Source: Uloborus plumipes
Taxonomy: Eukaryota > Arthropoda > Arachnida > Araneae > Uloboridae
Direction: 5' to 3'
Length of the DNA stretch: 64,000 nt
NCBI GenBank assembly: GCA_038373865.1
Contig: JAXGGA010006532.1
Location: forward strand, 1-64,000
Under the pieces are notes generated by a model. That model ran no database searches. It was given only the letters and a program-made list of their open reading frames with translations, and was not told where the DNA came from. Position numbers and translations under genes: made by a program. This document shows positions 1-12,489 of the stretch, in pieces; the stretch's first letter is position 1, and every line of letters starts with the position of its first letter.

Positions 1-74
1 CTTTCCTAAAATTTCCTTAGTGCATTGAAACTGACGATTCTGAGAAATTCGACGAAATTTATGGAGATCATTAA

Positions 75-805
75 CCTTTTGACTGTCATGCCCGAGATAA
101 TCTCGGGCACAGCACTGGTGTTCGAAAATGTCACGCCCGAGTATTACTCGGGGTATTTTATTTTTTTGAGTGCATCGTATTGTTATACCCGAATATATAT
201 CGGGAGACGTTTATTTCGGCTTCATCTCTTTGTCAAACCCGACTGGTTTGGTTTGGTTATTTTGGGTTTACTGGCACAAGAGCCTTTATAGGCTATACTG
301 CGCCAAACGATGATAACCAATAATATTAAAAACATTTTAAAACACACATAGATCATGTATAAAATCCAAACTAAGCAAGAGAAAGAAAGGACTGACAATT
401 TTTAGTAAAATCAGAAATACATAACAAAACAAAGACAAAACACTCAAGACAAAGATAAAACCACTAAATCAGAGATATAAAACCGCTGTAATTACTGAAA
501 GGTATTCACTTTTATTTATTTATTGATTTTTTTTTTCATTTATTTATTTTTTAGAAAATAATTAATTTTTTTCATTTTTAGAAAATAAAGCTCCATTAGA
601 AGCGAACTTTACAACTGCCATGTTGAGTGGCAATCGTTTCAAGCAAATATGCTACAAAACTTTAAATATTTTACCCATGTACTTCAAAATATCAATTTTT
701 AACTACTAAGTATATTTTATTTTGTACTAAACATTTGATTTTTGCAACAAAAAAATTTGCCAATTTGTGCACCCAAATCATCAAAATAACTTGACAGTTA
801 AAGGG
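75..805. mobile_element. TTAA-flanked MITE (piggyBac-like)
   Basis: Terminal inverted repeats read CCTTTTGACTGTCA at the left and, on the opposite strand, CCCTTTAACTGTCA at the right. Each is flanked by TTAA (71-74 and 806-809), the target duplication used by piggyBac-type elements. About 730 bp with no credible transposase, so non-autonomous. The left subterminal region carries three regularly spaced palindromes, listed separately. The superfamily call rests only on TTAA plus a C-rich start, so Kolobok or another TTAA-specific group is possible. Confidence 0.7.
90..204. repeat. Three spaced 17-bp palindromes
   Basis: CCCGAGATAATCTCGGG (91-107), CCCGAGTATTACTCGGG (136-152) and CCCGAATATATATCGGG (188-204) share a CCCGA...TCGGG frame at about 46 to 52 bp spacing. 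They lie just inside the left end of the 75-805 element and have no equal at its right end. Such arrays are the usual form of subterminal transposase-binding sites; that role is inferred. Confidence 0.65.
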
Positions 806-809
806 TTAA

Positions 810-2255
810 CAAAACTTTTTTTTAATTTTAATTCATGATGACATAGCAGTTAAGACAATTTTTCAATTTTTAAAATTCATGATTTTCATGTTTTCTCGCT
901 CGGTAAAATTCTGAGTTTCATTCTTCAATGTGAAAAATTCCCCCTCTCCAACCAATTTCAATTCGAGGCGACCCCGGTTACCAGTCGTACGCAGGGACAC
1001 CCGAATATTAGGTAGCTGGAGATCATTGTGACCTCCCAAGAATTCGGCAATCAGACGACAATATTGCTAACATTAAAATTATTTTTTTTGTTCGCAAATA
1101 TTTTTGATTGTGCCTATAATTTTGCTCGTTAGATGTTATGTGCTGTCTGTTTGCGTATTGTGCGCCTGGCAGCTACGAACGCTTTCATTTGAAAAAGGGG
1201 AGGTAGGTTTGGGATGGGCATTTCCCGATGCCTTCAGTTTTTGTTCTCTTGCTACTTCCTCGTTGCACCTCCCCCCCTATTTCGAGAAAGTCAGAAGAGA
1301 CTTGGCGCGCGCGCAGACTCGACGGAGGTCTCGCGAGAAAATGTTAGACAGTATGTGTGATGTACGAGTTTGCTTGTGTGTTATCATTCGGTAAAATTCG
1401 GAATTTCAATTCGGCAAATTGGCAATTTTCCCCCTGACAAAAATATCGGTTCGTTGTGCCTCTTGTTGTACAGTGTGAACATCAAAGAGAAAGTATTTTT
1501 TTCTCAGACAAAAAGAAATAAAAAATCCAACATAAATATTTTCAAATTATCAGAAAATCAATCCGCTTCGAGTAGTAAGATTAATCAACAGAGTATTTGT
1601 GCACGTCTTACGCAATTTACATGGAATATCGTAAACGCAATCTTAATTTCATCATAAATTCGGCGTATTTTGCTTGAGGCACTGAATACTGATCCTTTAT
1701 TACACAGTTTTATGTTTTTAGTTTTTTACTATATCAAAAACTTTATCATTATGCATATTAAAATCAATTTTCAGTTGACTAAGGCAAATGAAATTGATTC
1801 AATGAATTGTCAACCAGAAGACTCAAGTGTCAAAAAATTTTTACACAATTGTTATGCAACATTTTTTACAGCAATGAAAGAGTCAGCAATAAAATTACAA
1901 GAACAAAATATGACGTCATTATTTTTAAGAAAAATGAGAAAAAAACCTTTCTTTTTGCTTCTAATTACGTTATTTTTGTCATTCTTTTCACCTGATCACA
2001 AAAACGTTGCGGTTTTATGTTCTTTTGGCGAGTTTTTTCTGACCAATTATAAGCCGTTGGCAAGAACAAGGATACAAAAAGAAATATTGCTCGTTAAATT
2101 CTGCGAATTCTTAGTTCGAAAGTTTATGATTACGGAACAGGTAATAATAAACTTTCCCTTGTACCAGATGTAACTTTTAATCAAAAGTATGTTGAAAATA
2201 AATATAGTTATAAAAGGAAAATATAACATTCTAGTAAGTGAAAGATGTTTGTTAC
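810..2255. other. Non-coding stretch, no recognised gene
   Basis: I see no TE ends or protein homology. 1100-1350 is richer in G and C than its surroundings and includes a GCGCGCGC run near 1306. Two segments, around 898-950 and 1386-1436, share CGGTAAAATTC and a following TTCCCCCT-like stretch, which suggests an old imperfect duplication. The longest reading frame (1670-2173, 167 codons) is rich in Phe, Lys and Leu as expected for AT-rich non-coding DNA. Confidence 0.5.
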
Positions 2256-2979
2256 TAGGGATGCACCGATTAATCGGCATTGTCGATTAATCGGCCATAA
2301 TCGGCCACTTTGCCTATTATTAATAATCGGCAAAATCGGGCCGATTAATCGGCTGAAAAATATTTTTCAGATATTATTCTTTAAAGTATACTTTCACTAG
2401 GAAACTATGATGAATAATTTTATTAACAGTAATAATAATCCTCACAGTTGATATAAAGTTTTTTAATTAATTCCTACTTGATAAATATACATAGACAATG
2501 ATGCAACATTTTTCACGTGGCGATAGTTTTCTCTTTAGCACAGTGATTTCAGATAACCTCTAATTTTTAAAGAATAAAAGTATTGAATTAAATTGCTACT
2601 AATTACTAAAATATATAAATTAAAAGCACTCCTAAATTGGAGTGTTCACCACACACTCCTCCTCCCCTCCTTTTTATATAAATTTTTATTTCCAATTTTC
2701 ATAACTAACAATGTCTTAATAATATTATTGACACTAATATGAAAATTGGTTCTAAGAAATTTGATAAAATATTGAAATTATTTTGTGAAAACTAGGAAAA
2801 AGGAAAAAAAATCTTCTCCCAGAAATAAATTACTTACTATTTCTAAACTTGGAATTGTATAAGAGATAAAAAAAAAACAGTGATAGTAAAATTGGTAGTA
2901 GAAAAACAATTATCCTTATCATTAACAGGCTCAGCCGATTAATCGGTAATCGGCCAATTTGCTTATCGGTGCATCCCTA
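2256..2979. mobile_element. hAT-type MITE with TAGGGATGCACCGAT ends
   Basis: Inverted ends TAGGGATGCACCGATTAATC (left) and TAGGGATGCACCGATAAGC (right, opposite strand) are followed by several copies of ATTAATCGGC. The 8-bp flanks TTTGTTAC (2248-2255) and TTTGAAAC (2980-2987) match at 6 of 8 positions, as expected of an aged hAT target duplication. The 724-bp interior is AT-rich and non-coding. Confidence 0.8.
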
Positions 2980-3351
2980 TTTGAAACTATGCTGTTTCGT
3001 TATTAAAAATAATAAGTGACTTAGTGAAATGGTGATGTTGGGGTTCAAAACCAATCCCAGAGTCCTGTGTTTTCACGTTGTTTCTAATCCCTATACAGTA
3101 GTTTGTATCCATGAAAGAATTTTCTCTGACCCCCCCCCCTCCTCCTCCCCCGTATGTCAATTCCCGATTTTGAATTCACCGTATACCAAAAGTCGAAATA
3201 GCGATGGGTGAAGTGAACATATTGTCCCCGTAGGAGTTACAAAAATGCACTTTATGAATGTTTTATGTAGTTCCGTGATGGACAAAGGGGGCCCTAAAAG
3301 GTTAAGTTTAAATGATCGATTTAAAAAGAATTTGAGCACGGGACTGTGCAT

Positions 3352-4777
3352 TAGGATGGGCCGAAAATGACTTTTATTTTTTTTTTCGATGACGAGGTAT
3401 GCGGAAAAAGTGCCATTGGGGGTACAAAGCACTCACAAAAAATTTGAATTTTTTTGCACAATTTCTTGATCTGCCGCAATCGCCTTGAAGTTTCGAAAAA
3501 ATGCTAATTTTTGATGTTTTTCGTAAAATTTGTCAAAATTTTTTTTTAATATTTTCAGTGATAGGTGTAACTTAAAAGGTACTATTAGGGGCACTAAGTT
3601 CACATAAAAAAATTTGAATTATTTTGCTCCATTTCTTGATCAGCCATAAACGCTTGGGGGTTTCAGAAAAATTGCTAAAATTGGATATTACAGCAAAATT
3701 TGTGAAATTTTTAAAAAAATTATTTTCGGTAATGGGGAGAGCAAAAAAGGCTCACTATTATCATTAAATCAACATTAAAATTGAATTGTAAATGATATTT
3801 ATTTAATTTGTCACAAATACGGGGAAAATTCGGATTTTTTTTTTTTTTTACTGATCCAATTTATTTATTAATTTTTAAGCTTTATAAAAATTCCTTCCAA
3901 GTGTTGAGAGACAATTTAGGAGTCTGAAATAAGAAGTAGTTTATCAAATAATCTGCATTTTTATTTTTAAAATTCGTTAGAGTTACAAATTAGTTATTTA
4001 TTACTATTGAATAAAAAAAAATGTGTTAACTGAAAGTGCTTCACAGTTCTCAGCTTATTGCGCATCCAAATATCTTGCAAAATAATCCAGAACTCAACGC
4101 GAGGAGGTGGCTGCACGAGTTCTACCAGCCCTCCACCTAAAAATATTATATTCACGTTGTTTTGCATTCTTCATGCAACAAAGTCCTTCTTCGAATTAAA
4201 CGTTGACATTTTTATCCTGGATTGTATCTTTGCTCTGACGAAGGTATCTCTGTCCTCATGGCCACATACGTGCATTGCCGCTTCTGTCACTACTTTAATT
4301 GTTCTTCCCACAGCTTGCGTGTGACTTGGAAAGCGGACTGAAGCTTCATCTAAAACCAAGCCTGATTCTATGTTTCTCTCAATCTCTTCGAATGAAAGAT
4401 TCTTTGTAATTGGAGGCTCACTAAGATCTGTTGAGAGCCAGTTGATGCAGTCGTAGTACTCAGTAGCCATAAAGTTCAGTTTTAGAACCTTAAACTGTCT
4501 CAGTCTCCTGATCTCTTTCTTCTTTGAAAGGCGGCATTGTTTAATCCTTTTCCATGCCAATATTCTGATTTCTTTGTTTTCGTCTGTCGCCATTGCTAAT
4601 AGTATATTCTCAGGATGGCTATAGTATGCATTTCTTTGAACCACCGAATGCACTATCGTTAAGTCATCAGAGAGGAAGTTTGAGAGTAGAACTATTTTCC
4701 ACAAATGTCTCGGTCCATCTGCTCACCCTGGTAACTTCCTCACTGAGAACCATACTCTGCGCATAAACTCGTACTAC
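3352..4777 (-). repeat. Left arm of palindromic element (uninterrupted)
   Basis: Reverse complement of 4873-5390 followed by 22239-23144, with few substitutions and small indels. The outer 820 bp are AT-rich 3' non-coding sequence and the inner part holds the 177-codon frame at 4171-4704. Around 4250-4267 it preserves the sequence that the other arm had before it was split. Confidence 0.9.
4171..4704 (-). pseudogene. C-terminal part of a TE-borne protein (SHTQAV...VTEA family)
   Basis: 177 codons, read towards the left end of the element and ending in KKDFVA before a stop. Visible motifs are VVQRNAYYSHPENILLAM (about residues 20-37), EIRILAWKRIKQCR (45-58), LNFMATEYYDCINWL, EPPITKNLSFEEIE and FPSHTQAV followed by IKVVTEAAMHVCG and RDTFVRAKIQSR. 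From memory this resembles the C-terminus of long uncharacterised arthropod proteins with PCHTQAVERCVKLVTEAS and RARIxSR motifs; a database search would be needed to confirm. The canonical ER after QAV is GR here, and the start is only the first Met inside the arm. The frame most likely lacks its N-terminal half, so I call it a relic. Confidence 0.55.
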
Positions 4778-4790
4778 TCGTATACTACTA

Positions 4791-4860
4791 TTTGTAATTG
4801 GAGGCTCACTAAGATCTGTTGAGAGCCAGTCGATGCAGTCGTAGTACTCAGTAGCCATAA
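4791..4860 (-). repeat. Third short gene copy in palindrome spacer
   Basis: The spacer between the arms holds a copy of about 4403-4471 (ATEYYDCIDWLSTDLSEPPIT in translation) in the same orientation as the left arm. It joins directly to sequence that also starts the arms. This suggests repeated template switching at the centre when the palindrome formed. Confidence 0.8.
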
Positions 4861-4872
4861 GAGTAGAATGGC

Positions 4873-5390
4873 GTAGTACGAGTTTATGCGCAGAGTATGG
4901 TTCTCAGTGAGGAAGTTACCAGGGTGAGCAGATGGACCGAGACATTTGTGGAAAATAGTTCTACTCTCAAACTTCCTCTCTGATGACTTAACGATAGTGC
5001 ATTCGGTGGTTCAAAGAAATGCATACTATAGCCATCCTGAGAATATACTATTGGCAATGGCGACAGACGAAAACAAAGAAATCAGAATATTGGCATGGAA
5101 AAGGGTTAAACAATGCCGCCTTTCAAAGAAGAAAGAGATCAGGAGACTGAGACAGTTTAATGTTCTAAAACTGAACTTTATGGCTACTGAGTACTACGAC
5201 TGCATCAACTGGCTCTCAACAGATCTTAGTGAGCCTCCAATTACAAAGAATCTTTCATTCGAAGAGATTGAGAGAAACATAGAATCAGGCTTGGTTTTAG
5301 ATGAAGCTTCAGTCCGCTTTCCAAGTCACACGCAAGCTGTGGAAGAACAATTAAAGTAGTGACAGAAGCGGCAATGCACGTATGTGGCCG
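4873..5390 (+). repeat. Inner half of right palindrome arm
   Basis: Mirrors 4260-4777 at near identity. It ends at TGTGGCCG (5383-5390), the left copy of the target duplication of the inserted element, and continues after that insertion at 22239. Confidence 0.9.
4946..5359 (+). pseudogene. Mirrored copy of TE gene, frameshifted and split
   Basis: Encodes the same protein as 4171-4704, differing at two residues before FPSHTQAV. One base fewer near 5338 (GTGGAAGAAC against GTGGGAAGAAC) then shifts the frame and ends it with EEQLK. The nucleotide homology runs on to 5390, where another transposon interrupts it. The remaining coding tail is at 22239-22334. Confidence 0.7.
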
Positions 5391-5600
5391 CAGTTGCGTA
5401 GGAAGGTGGGGGCGAGGAGGGCGGCCCGCCCCGGGTACCAGCTATGGAGGGGGTGACAAAAAATGCCCGTGCTGAATTTGAATTTTTGTGTAACCTCCAC
5501 CCGAAAAAAACCCACATTTTTTAAATTGGCATGGGTTCCTGGATTTCTTATGTGTTTATTGCATAAATATATGTGCTTGAATGATATGACGTGAGCTTAA

Positions 5601-6336
5601 GGGGTTACAGTACCTCAAAAATGACCAAAAGACCAAAAAAAAATTTTATTGCTTATTTCAGAAGTAAAAGTTATTTGAAATACTCAAAAAAAAAAAAAGC
5701 ATTGTTTTAGCTAAATTATTTAAAAAATTATCAGTGACTTTAGGGCATGCATGCTATGTGTTCTAATAGAAAAGCAAAACTTTAAAGTGCTTTTTCTCGG
5801 TGATCAGTTTTTAGTGTTTCTATGTTACTGGAAATGCTAAGGAATTTTTTCTATTACAAATATAACTTTAAAGCAATATTTTTTGCACTCAGGATAATAT
5901 ATTTAACAAAAATGTGCATTGAATAAGTGTTTTATGGGTCATTTTCATTTTTCGGTGCCATTTGCTGTCCGTCAAAAAAATATTTTTTAAAAAAAATTTC
6001 TAAAAAAACAAAATTTTCTAAGAATTTTTTACATAAAAGGTCACAAAATATTTTCAAATCAAAATATAAGAAAATGAATGCTCAGATTTTTTGAGGTAAT
6101 CCTTGTGATCATTTCGCAAAAAGAAATTTTGAAATTAGTGCAGGAACAAAAAAGCCTTAGGATTTTTAAAAAATTGAAATTTTCATAAATATTTCAAATT
6201 TTCAAAAAAAGTTTTCAAAATTTTTAATGTTTGAAAATAAATTATTGATTGTTAAACAAGTGTAGAAACAAAGATTTCAAAGAATTAACTTTTTCACTTA
6301 AATTAAAGAAATTTGTTAGAAAGGTACTGTAACCCC
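5601..6336. mobile_element. TTAA MITE with GGGGTTACAGTACCT ends
   Basis: Perfect 15-bp inverted ends GGGGTTACAGTACCT, flanked by TTAA at 5597-5600 and 6337-6340. The 736-bp interior is AT-rich with many runs of A and T and no coding potential. TTAA duplication suggests piggyBac or Kolobok; the G-run start does not decide between them. Confidence 0.85.
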
Positions 6337-6340
6337 TTAA

Positions 6341-6962
6341 TGAAATATGGGGAGGGAAAGGGGCACTGTGTTTTACCGTATACAAGAAAGCATCCATTAC
6401 TTTGGTTCGAAATTTTACATTTCTTCTTTTACTGGAGGAAAATTATCACGTTTGGTAGAAGTTCTGAAACTGGGTGCTGCGGCACATAGGGGTGCTTCAG
6501 CGACAGATGAGGGGTGCTGCGAGGAACGATATCAGGCTCAAAAAACTGATAGATAAAATTTTCAAAAATTGAAATACGAGCTATGATTTTTAGTTCTTTT
6601 CTCTTATCACTTTCATGATTTTTTTAACCAGTAGAAATATACATGTGTTTATCGGGGACGGCTTCAGCAATAGGGCAATAGCCCCCCCCCCCCCCCAGTA
6701 CCTTCGGAAGCTGCTAAACCCCCAAACGGGATTTTTTTTTCTGTCGGGGAAAAATATTGTTCGTTATGGGATAAATTACGAAAGTAATTTTGCAGTCTTA
6801 TTTTCAAACGACGCAAAACTGCGATAGCCGTTTGCCTCTTTTTTTTGTACTCAAGAAAAACCGGACGACTGGGTGAAGAAAGGCAAAGACATCACCCGTG
6901 GGGGGGCTGACTGTCTTCTTCAGGACCTCGGGATATGGCCTTACTTACCCCGGGATTACGAG
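6341..6962. other. Residual host-element sequence
   Basis: Part of the interior of the 5391-22238 element. It includes a poly-C run of about 18 at 6679 and a region near 6470-6515 with two GGGGTGCT motifs, but no gene or repeat end. Confidence 0.4.
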
Positions 6963-7031
6963 CAGGGTTGCCAAACGTCCCGGATTTCAAGGGACAGTCC
7001 CGTTTTTTGAAACATTGTCCCGCGTCCCGGG

Positions 7032-8161
7032 CAGGGTTGTCATTTCGTCCACTTTTTTGTAAAAAGTCCGGGACGCCGGAAGAAATGGACGAAATGGACA
7101 AAATTGGACGAAATGGACAAAATGGAAGAAATGAAAGAAAAAACACATTTTTTTCATACGTTTGATGTATAAATATGTTATGATGTACAATTAGTATCTC
7201 TCTTGCATTACCCATTTTTCAAAATAGAATGATGGTATCATACAAAAAAAAAAAAAAAAAAAAAAAATGGCATTAACCCATTGATTTTTAACTAATTTTA
7301 TTTGAAAGAGATAAAATTTAAGATAGTGAAAAAACTATTGAGTGTAATTACATTATTGTAGAGTAGACAAATAGAAAAAAAAAGTTTTTCTTTAATATAT
7401 ATTTTTAAAAAGAAATTAAAGAGTATTCTATTACCTTAGATATTTATTAACACAATACAATCCCTTAAAAAGTAAACTTTATATGAAATTTTCTCATCTT
7501 CTATATTTAAATTTTGTTTGAATTAAATACACATACAAATGTATATCATTTGTACTTGAAAATACATTAGATACTACAAGAAATATTGGTTTTATTTTGA
7601 TTCATTTGGTGATTTTACGTGATATTTTTTGAGGATTTAATGAATGTTGCCGCATTGTAAAATATTTATGTACACAGCATTGTTTTATGGATATATTAAT
7701 GTTATTATAGGAACATATTTCATTTCATGGCAAAATTTTCGTTCTCAAATCTTTTAAAATTTTTATTTCTACTTTTATATTTTATATACACTTTTATTAT
7801 TGGCAATGAAACTCTTTCACAACAAATAAACATCTTAAAATTTTTTACTGCTAATGTGTGCTTTCATAAGCATTAAATCTTATCGTTAACATTCATTTAT
7901 TTTATACAGATACTATATTTTTATAGTATCTGTTGTTTATTAAATCTTTGTTTGAATACATAATTATATGTGCTAATTTTGATAATAAAACTGTTACCTC
8001 ATTGAAAAAAATCAATACTTTTAAACTTTGCATTTTTTAATCAAGAACTATCATTTTTTTTAAAGTGGACAAAATGGACAAAATGCTATTTTGTCCGGGG
8101 CGGTTTTTTCCAGGTTTTTTCCGGCGGTTTTTTCCACCCCGGACGAAATCAAACAACCCTG
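7032..8161. mobile_element. hAT-like MITE with CAGGGTTGT ends, perfect 8-bp duplication
   Basis: Ends CAGGGTTGTCATTTCGTCC (left) and CAGGGTTGTTTGATTTCGTCC-like (right, opposite strand), flanked by an identical GTCCCGGG at 7024-7031 and 8162-8169. About 1.13 kb, AT-rich, no reading frame of note. GGACAAAAT repeats lie just inside both ends. Confidence 0.88.
7076..7145 (+). repeat. GGAC(A/G)AAAT simple repeat
   Basis: Six to seven degenerate units of GGACAAAAT or GGACGAAAT; related units recur at 8066-8095 in the opposite subterminal region of the same MITE. Open reading frames here are by-products of the repeat. Confidence 0.7.
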
Positions 8162-9076
8162 GTCCCGGGGAACCTTGATACGGGACGGCTAAAGTCCCGT
8201 ATTCTGGCTAGAAGCAGCATTTTACAAAGCGAAATATTATTTCCAAAATGAAAAAAAAAATTAAGTAAAACAAAAAATGTGAAATAGAGTGATAAGAAAA
8301 TTGATTGGATTATAATATTTTCCTGTTCTGAAGTAATGTTAGTGTTCTATTCATTTGGAGCAGAAATTATTGTGACAATCAATTCAACAAACGTTCATTG
8401 TAAAAGTGGTGTATCTCCTTGTAAATGATTTTACTATGCCTTATTATAAAAAAGCCCTTCTCAATTTTTCAATTATAAAAGAAATATATGTGTTCAGCTA
8501 CTATTAGTCACTACATTTTTTTTTCTTGAATCAATCAATTTCCATTTTTGGAAATTTGCTTCGCTTCGCTTTTATATTAAAAGATGTAACTAAATGTTAT
8601 TCCATTTAGCAAACCAATACGCGTTTTAAAAACATGAAGATGCATAATTTTTACAATGAGCGACAGAAATATAAACTACAGTGAGTTTTATGGCATCCTA
8701 AAGACCATCAAAACTTAGAAAGAATTATTGCAGCAGCAAAATCTAGTCGCAAATATGATTTAAAAAAAAGAAATTTTCCGAGGTTATATAAGAATAATTA
8801 TTATGTTATAATATTGACAAAACTGTACAGTTTTTCCCCAAAAGATTTTGAATACTGATTTTTTTAAAATTTGTTTTAGCTTAACTTCTTATAGCGAGTT
8901 CAAGTAGTAAGGTTTAATTCTATATCTACTCAATTGTAATCGAAATTTTTGTTAATGACTCATTAAAACTATTTTGCGTTCAAATTTCCCCATTGGTACG
9001 TCTAGCTTTTTGAAAAAGAGTACATACTGAACATTAGTCATCAGTAGAAGCGACTATTATATTTTTCACGCCAAGA

Positions 9077-9254
9077 CAGGCCCATTATTTGGGACATTAG
9101 GACGGGTGGTCAATGGTCTCACCACTGGTTTTGGACATTAATGTATTTACATATAAGTGGGCGTGGCTTTTGCTATTTTTAGTATTATTTACATTGAAAT
9201 TTGGTGTACTTTACCCCCCCCCCCCAACCGGCAAAATTTGAAATGACGGGCCTG
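9077..9254. mobile_element. Small hAT-like MITE (CAGGCCC ends)
   Basis: Ends CAGGCCCATTATTT and CAGGCCCGTCATTTC, with flanking 8-mers CGCCAAGA and CGTCAGAA matching at 5 of 8. 178 bp. A similar end, CAGGCCTGTCATTTCAAG, occurs alone at 58974, so this is a repeated family. Confidence 0.5.
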
Positions 9255-11859
9255 CGTCAGAATAAAGGGGGTTAACAGCAGGGAAATACGAATTTTCACA
9301 ATAATTAGTGGAAAACCTTTCCCCACCAATATTCATGACGGAAAATAACTATGGAATGGTAAAAAATGAAGTTTTTATTCATATGATCATTGAGTATTTT
9401 TTTCTTCATTTGTATTTGTGAGAAACGTTTAATATCAAAGTCAAGGTTACAAAAATTCAACCTTTAGACTTCATCTCTCAATCTCCCTCCCCCCCCCAAG
9501 AGCCTGTCCCGTATTTACAGCTCTTAAATCTGGCAACCCTGGTCCCAACCCTCTTCTCTCTAATATCATCCAAGATCGTCAAAAATTATGTGATTAAAAC
9601 GATAATTGGATGATACGCTTAGCAAGCAGTCCTCTTTATAGGAAAAATTTAAGCACCCCCGAACATCACTGATTATCGCTAAAACACCTTTTTTTTTTTG
9701 AGATTTCTATTTCGAAATGTTGCCAGCAGAGAGCTCCTCTTTCCACAACATCATCAAAGTTCGTCTATAGTTGAGTCTTTGAAATTTAATTATCGCGCCT
9801 ATACTCGCGATTCCAATTTCAAAAATGTTTCATCGAAGTCCTTTCCTTCCCCCAAACATCACTAGGGCAGGCACAGTTCCAGAAGAGAGGCATAACCTCC
9901 CCTCCTCTTAAAGGACAAAAAGCAGGCTAAACTAGTGTTTTGGGGATATATTTCCAAAAATTTGTCCCTCACGCCCCTTATTTATGCAAAAAAAGACTAA
10001 TAACCCCCTCCTTAACAAGAGGATGAATCTGCTCTTGCAGGGCCGTCGCGAAGCAAGTTCGGTTGGGGGGGTGTTGAGATTAAATTTGCCGACTGACTTC
10101 CAGCGTTTTGCCGACTTATATGAGTGAATTTTGATCCGTGATTTTCAAACCAATGGGCTCCATAAAGCGAATAAATTGAGGGTGTTAAGTTTCAGGAAAA
10201 AAAATGTAACATTAAAAAAAGAAAGTCATGATGCATTATGAATGCACATCAATTTCACGACATTAACACTGGTTCATCAACCATGCTGCTCTGAAATTTT
10301 CTAAAAAAATATAGAATATAACTTCGCTTGCACACCCTAGCTTGTAAGAGTGTGCAGAGTTGTCGGGCGTTATTTTAGACGTTAAAATAAAAAGCTTTTT
10401 TTGTTAAGACGCAATTTCAAGTTATTTCTGTAAGGAGCATTAGGAACTTGTTTGATTTGTGGACACTCTTCGACAAAGTTTTGAAATAGAAGCTCTTAAA
10501 ACGCATTTTTGATTGTACATGGAAAGTTTCTGATATTGACGTCTTAAAACGCAATTTCGGACTATATGCTGACGCGTTAGGGGAGGAGGCGGTTGCTCTC
10601 TTCCGGATGTGTTTGTGTGTGTGTGTGCGCATTATTATTTTTTTTTTTTATTAGCGATGACAGATTGCAAAATATTTCCTTTTTGGACCTCCAAATTGCA
10701 AGCAGTTCCTCTCTCAAATTGGCAATTTTCCAGGTTTCTAGATCACCATTTTTTTGCCTTGCTAATCCATCATACAGGATTTCTTATGCTAGTCGTAGTG
10801 GCGCCATCTTTTAATTTACTCGGCAATCGATTTGGCTAACATTACAAAAAAAATGCCTAAATTTGCATTTCTGTTGCCAATTTGGAAAATTTCTCTGTGG
10901 GCCTGTGGAAATCGTTGGATCTCAGCACTTCCTACACTATTGAAGATTGGCCAAACAGCGTTTTTTAAGACTTCTGTTTTAAACATATTCCGAAATAACC
11001 CTGATCATATTGGGGAATACTAGAAAATCTGCTTTATTAATATTATCTAAGTGAGGGCTTCCTTGAACAAATTAAAAAAAAAATCGTTACAGAAAAGTAT
11101 TAAAAAATATTACTTGGAGGAACTTTTTTTTTACTTTTGCTTTTCTGGGGGCTTAGTCCCCTAAATGTAAAATTCTAACTCCGTTCATGCCCTGAATCTG
11201 ACACGAGTTTTTAATTTAAATTTCCTGTATTTTTTTTATTACAGAATTAAACAGCAAAATAGTTAGAATACAGCTGACTTTTGTACATTTCGAACACGGC
11301 AGAAATAAAACTTATTGAATAAGAATTATTTAAGTTTCTTAGCTATCTCAACCCTTTGTTATCGGAAGAAAATAGAAAATTAAAAATTTCATAAAAAGAC
11401 CCTTTTGGGGCAAAAATAAATACCAGGGGAATGTAGGGCAAAGTGAAATGATAAAATATTTTCAGTTTGCAGCGCCACTTATCAAGCAATCTTTTAACTG
11501 AGTTCCTGAACAAATAGTTGATTCCTGACAAGAAATAAGTAGTTCTAAAGATTAACGAAAAAAATTATACAAGTTATTTTCGAAATTAGATACACCTTTT
11601 GTAATATTCGTGGTTTTTCAAAAGCATTTTTCGTTATTATAAAATGATAAAATTCTTGTAATTATTAGTTTGAGTACTAGTTGAGGTCTCCTAATGTCCA
11701 GTGCAGTACTAAAATTTAGTTCATGTTTAAAATGTTTTGATTTTAAATGTTTGATGCAATGTGTAAAGTGCACGTCGGGCAAAGTGGATGAGACAAACTG
11801 AAATAGTAGTTCATTTCGTTTTCTTAGGCATTCATTTATGAAATCACGAAAGTATTTTC

Positions 11860-12090
11860 TCATTTATTAATTCATTCATTTACATTCTTATACTTAATAC
11901 TCGCTTATTTACGCATCCATTCATTTTTTTTCTTATTCATTCTCTATTTTATTCACTTATTTATTTTTTCCATATATTAATTTATTCACTTATTTATTTT
12001 TCTTATACATTAGTTTATTCACTTTTTTATACAATCGTTTATTTTTCATTAACAATTCATTTTTTTTCGTTTATTTACGCATTCATTTGA
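11860..12090 (+). repeat. Degenerate TTCA/TTTA low-complexity tract
   Basis: Over 200 bp of loosely repeated ATTCATT, TTATTTA and CACTTA units, with no gene or transposon end. Confidence 0.6.
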
Positions 12091-12489
12091 CGAAAATTAC
12101 TGTTAATTACTGAATAGGAAGTTTTACTTATTTATTTTTTTATTGTTCTATAGAATAGCAGCGGCTTAAAGGAGCTGATCACGTTCTACACAAGGCTGCT
12201 ATATCTTAGCCTCAAACTATAGCTAAGCACAATAAATAATTTTCTACAAAACATATAAGTAGCTCATCATCTCATCTCTAATTTAAATGAAAACATATTG
12301 CATAAGAATATTTACAATTACGTGAAAAAATTGTTTCTATAATTATTCCCATCAAGCACAAACAACAAGTTAATTTTAGTTGGACAAAGTTCAACCTCTT
12401 AGTACTCATTAAATATCCAAAAACCTACAAATTCTGCAATCTAAAGAAATCAATCAATTATCATCAGGTTTCTTATTTTAAAACATACC

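Larger units (their letters stand above)
6963..9541. mobile_element. hAT-like element with CAGGGTTGCCA ends
   Basis: Left end CAGGGTTGCCAAACGTCCCG and, on the opposite strand at the right, CAGGGTTGCCAGATTTAAGA. Several GGGACAG, GTCCCG and CGGGAC motifs sit near both ends. The adjacent 8-mers (ATTACGAG, GTCCCAAC) do not match, so one side may be rearranged or belong to a related copy. It contains a clean insertion at 7032-8161 and a small one at 9077-9254. No transposase is visible. Confidence 0.6.

Noticed and set aside
1670..2173. 167-codon frame as a gene
   Set aside because: Composition dominated by Phe, Lys, Leu and Ile as in random A/T-rich DNA, with overlapping frames on both strands and no motif.
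4667..4858. Minus-strand 63-codon frame as a separate gene
   Set aside because: It is a chimera of a short duplicated segment and the palindrome arm read in another frame.
6935..7215. Asp/Met/Lys-rich frames
   Set aside because: They translate the GGACAAAAT simple repeat.
6963..9541. Target-site duplication for this element
   Set aside because: The flanking 8-mers differ completely, so only the terminal repeats support it.
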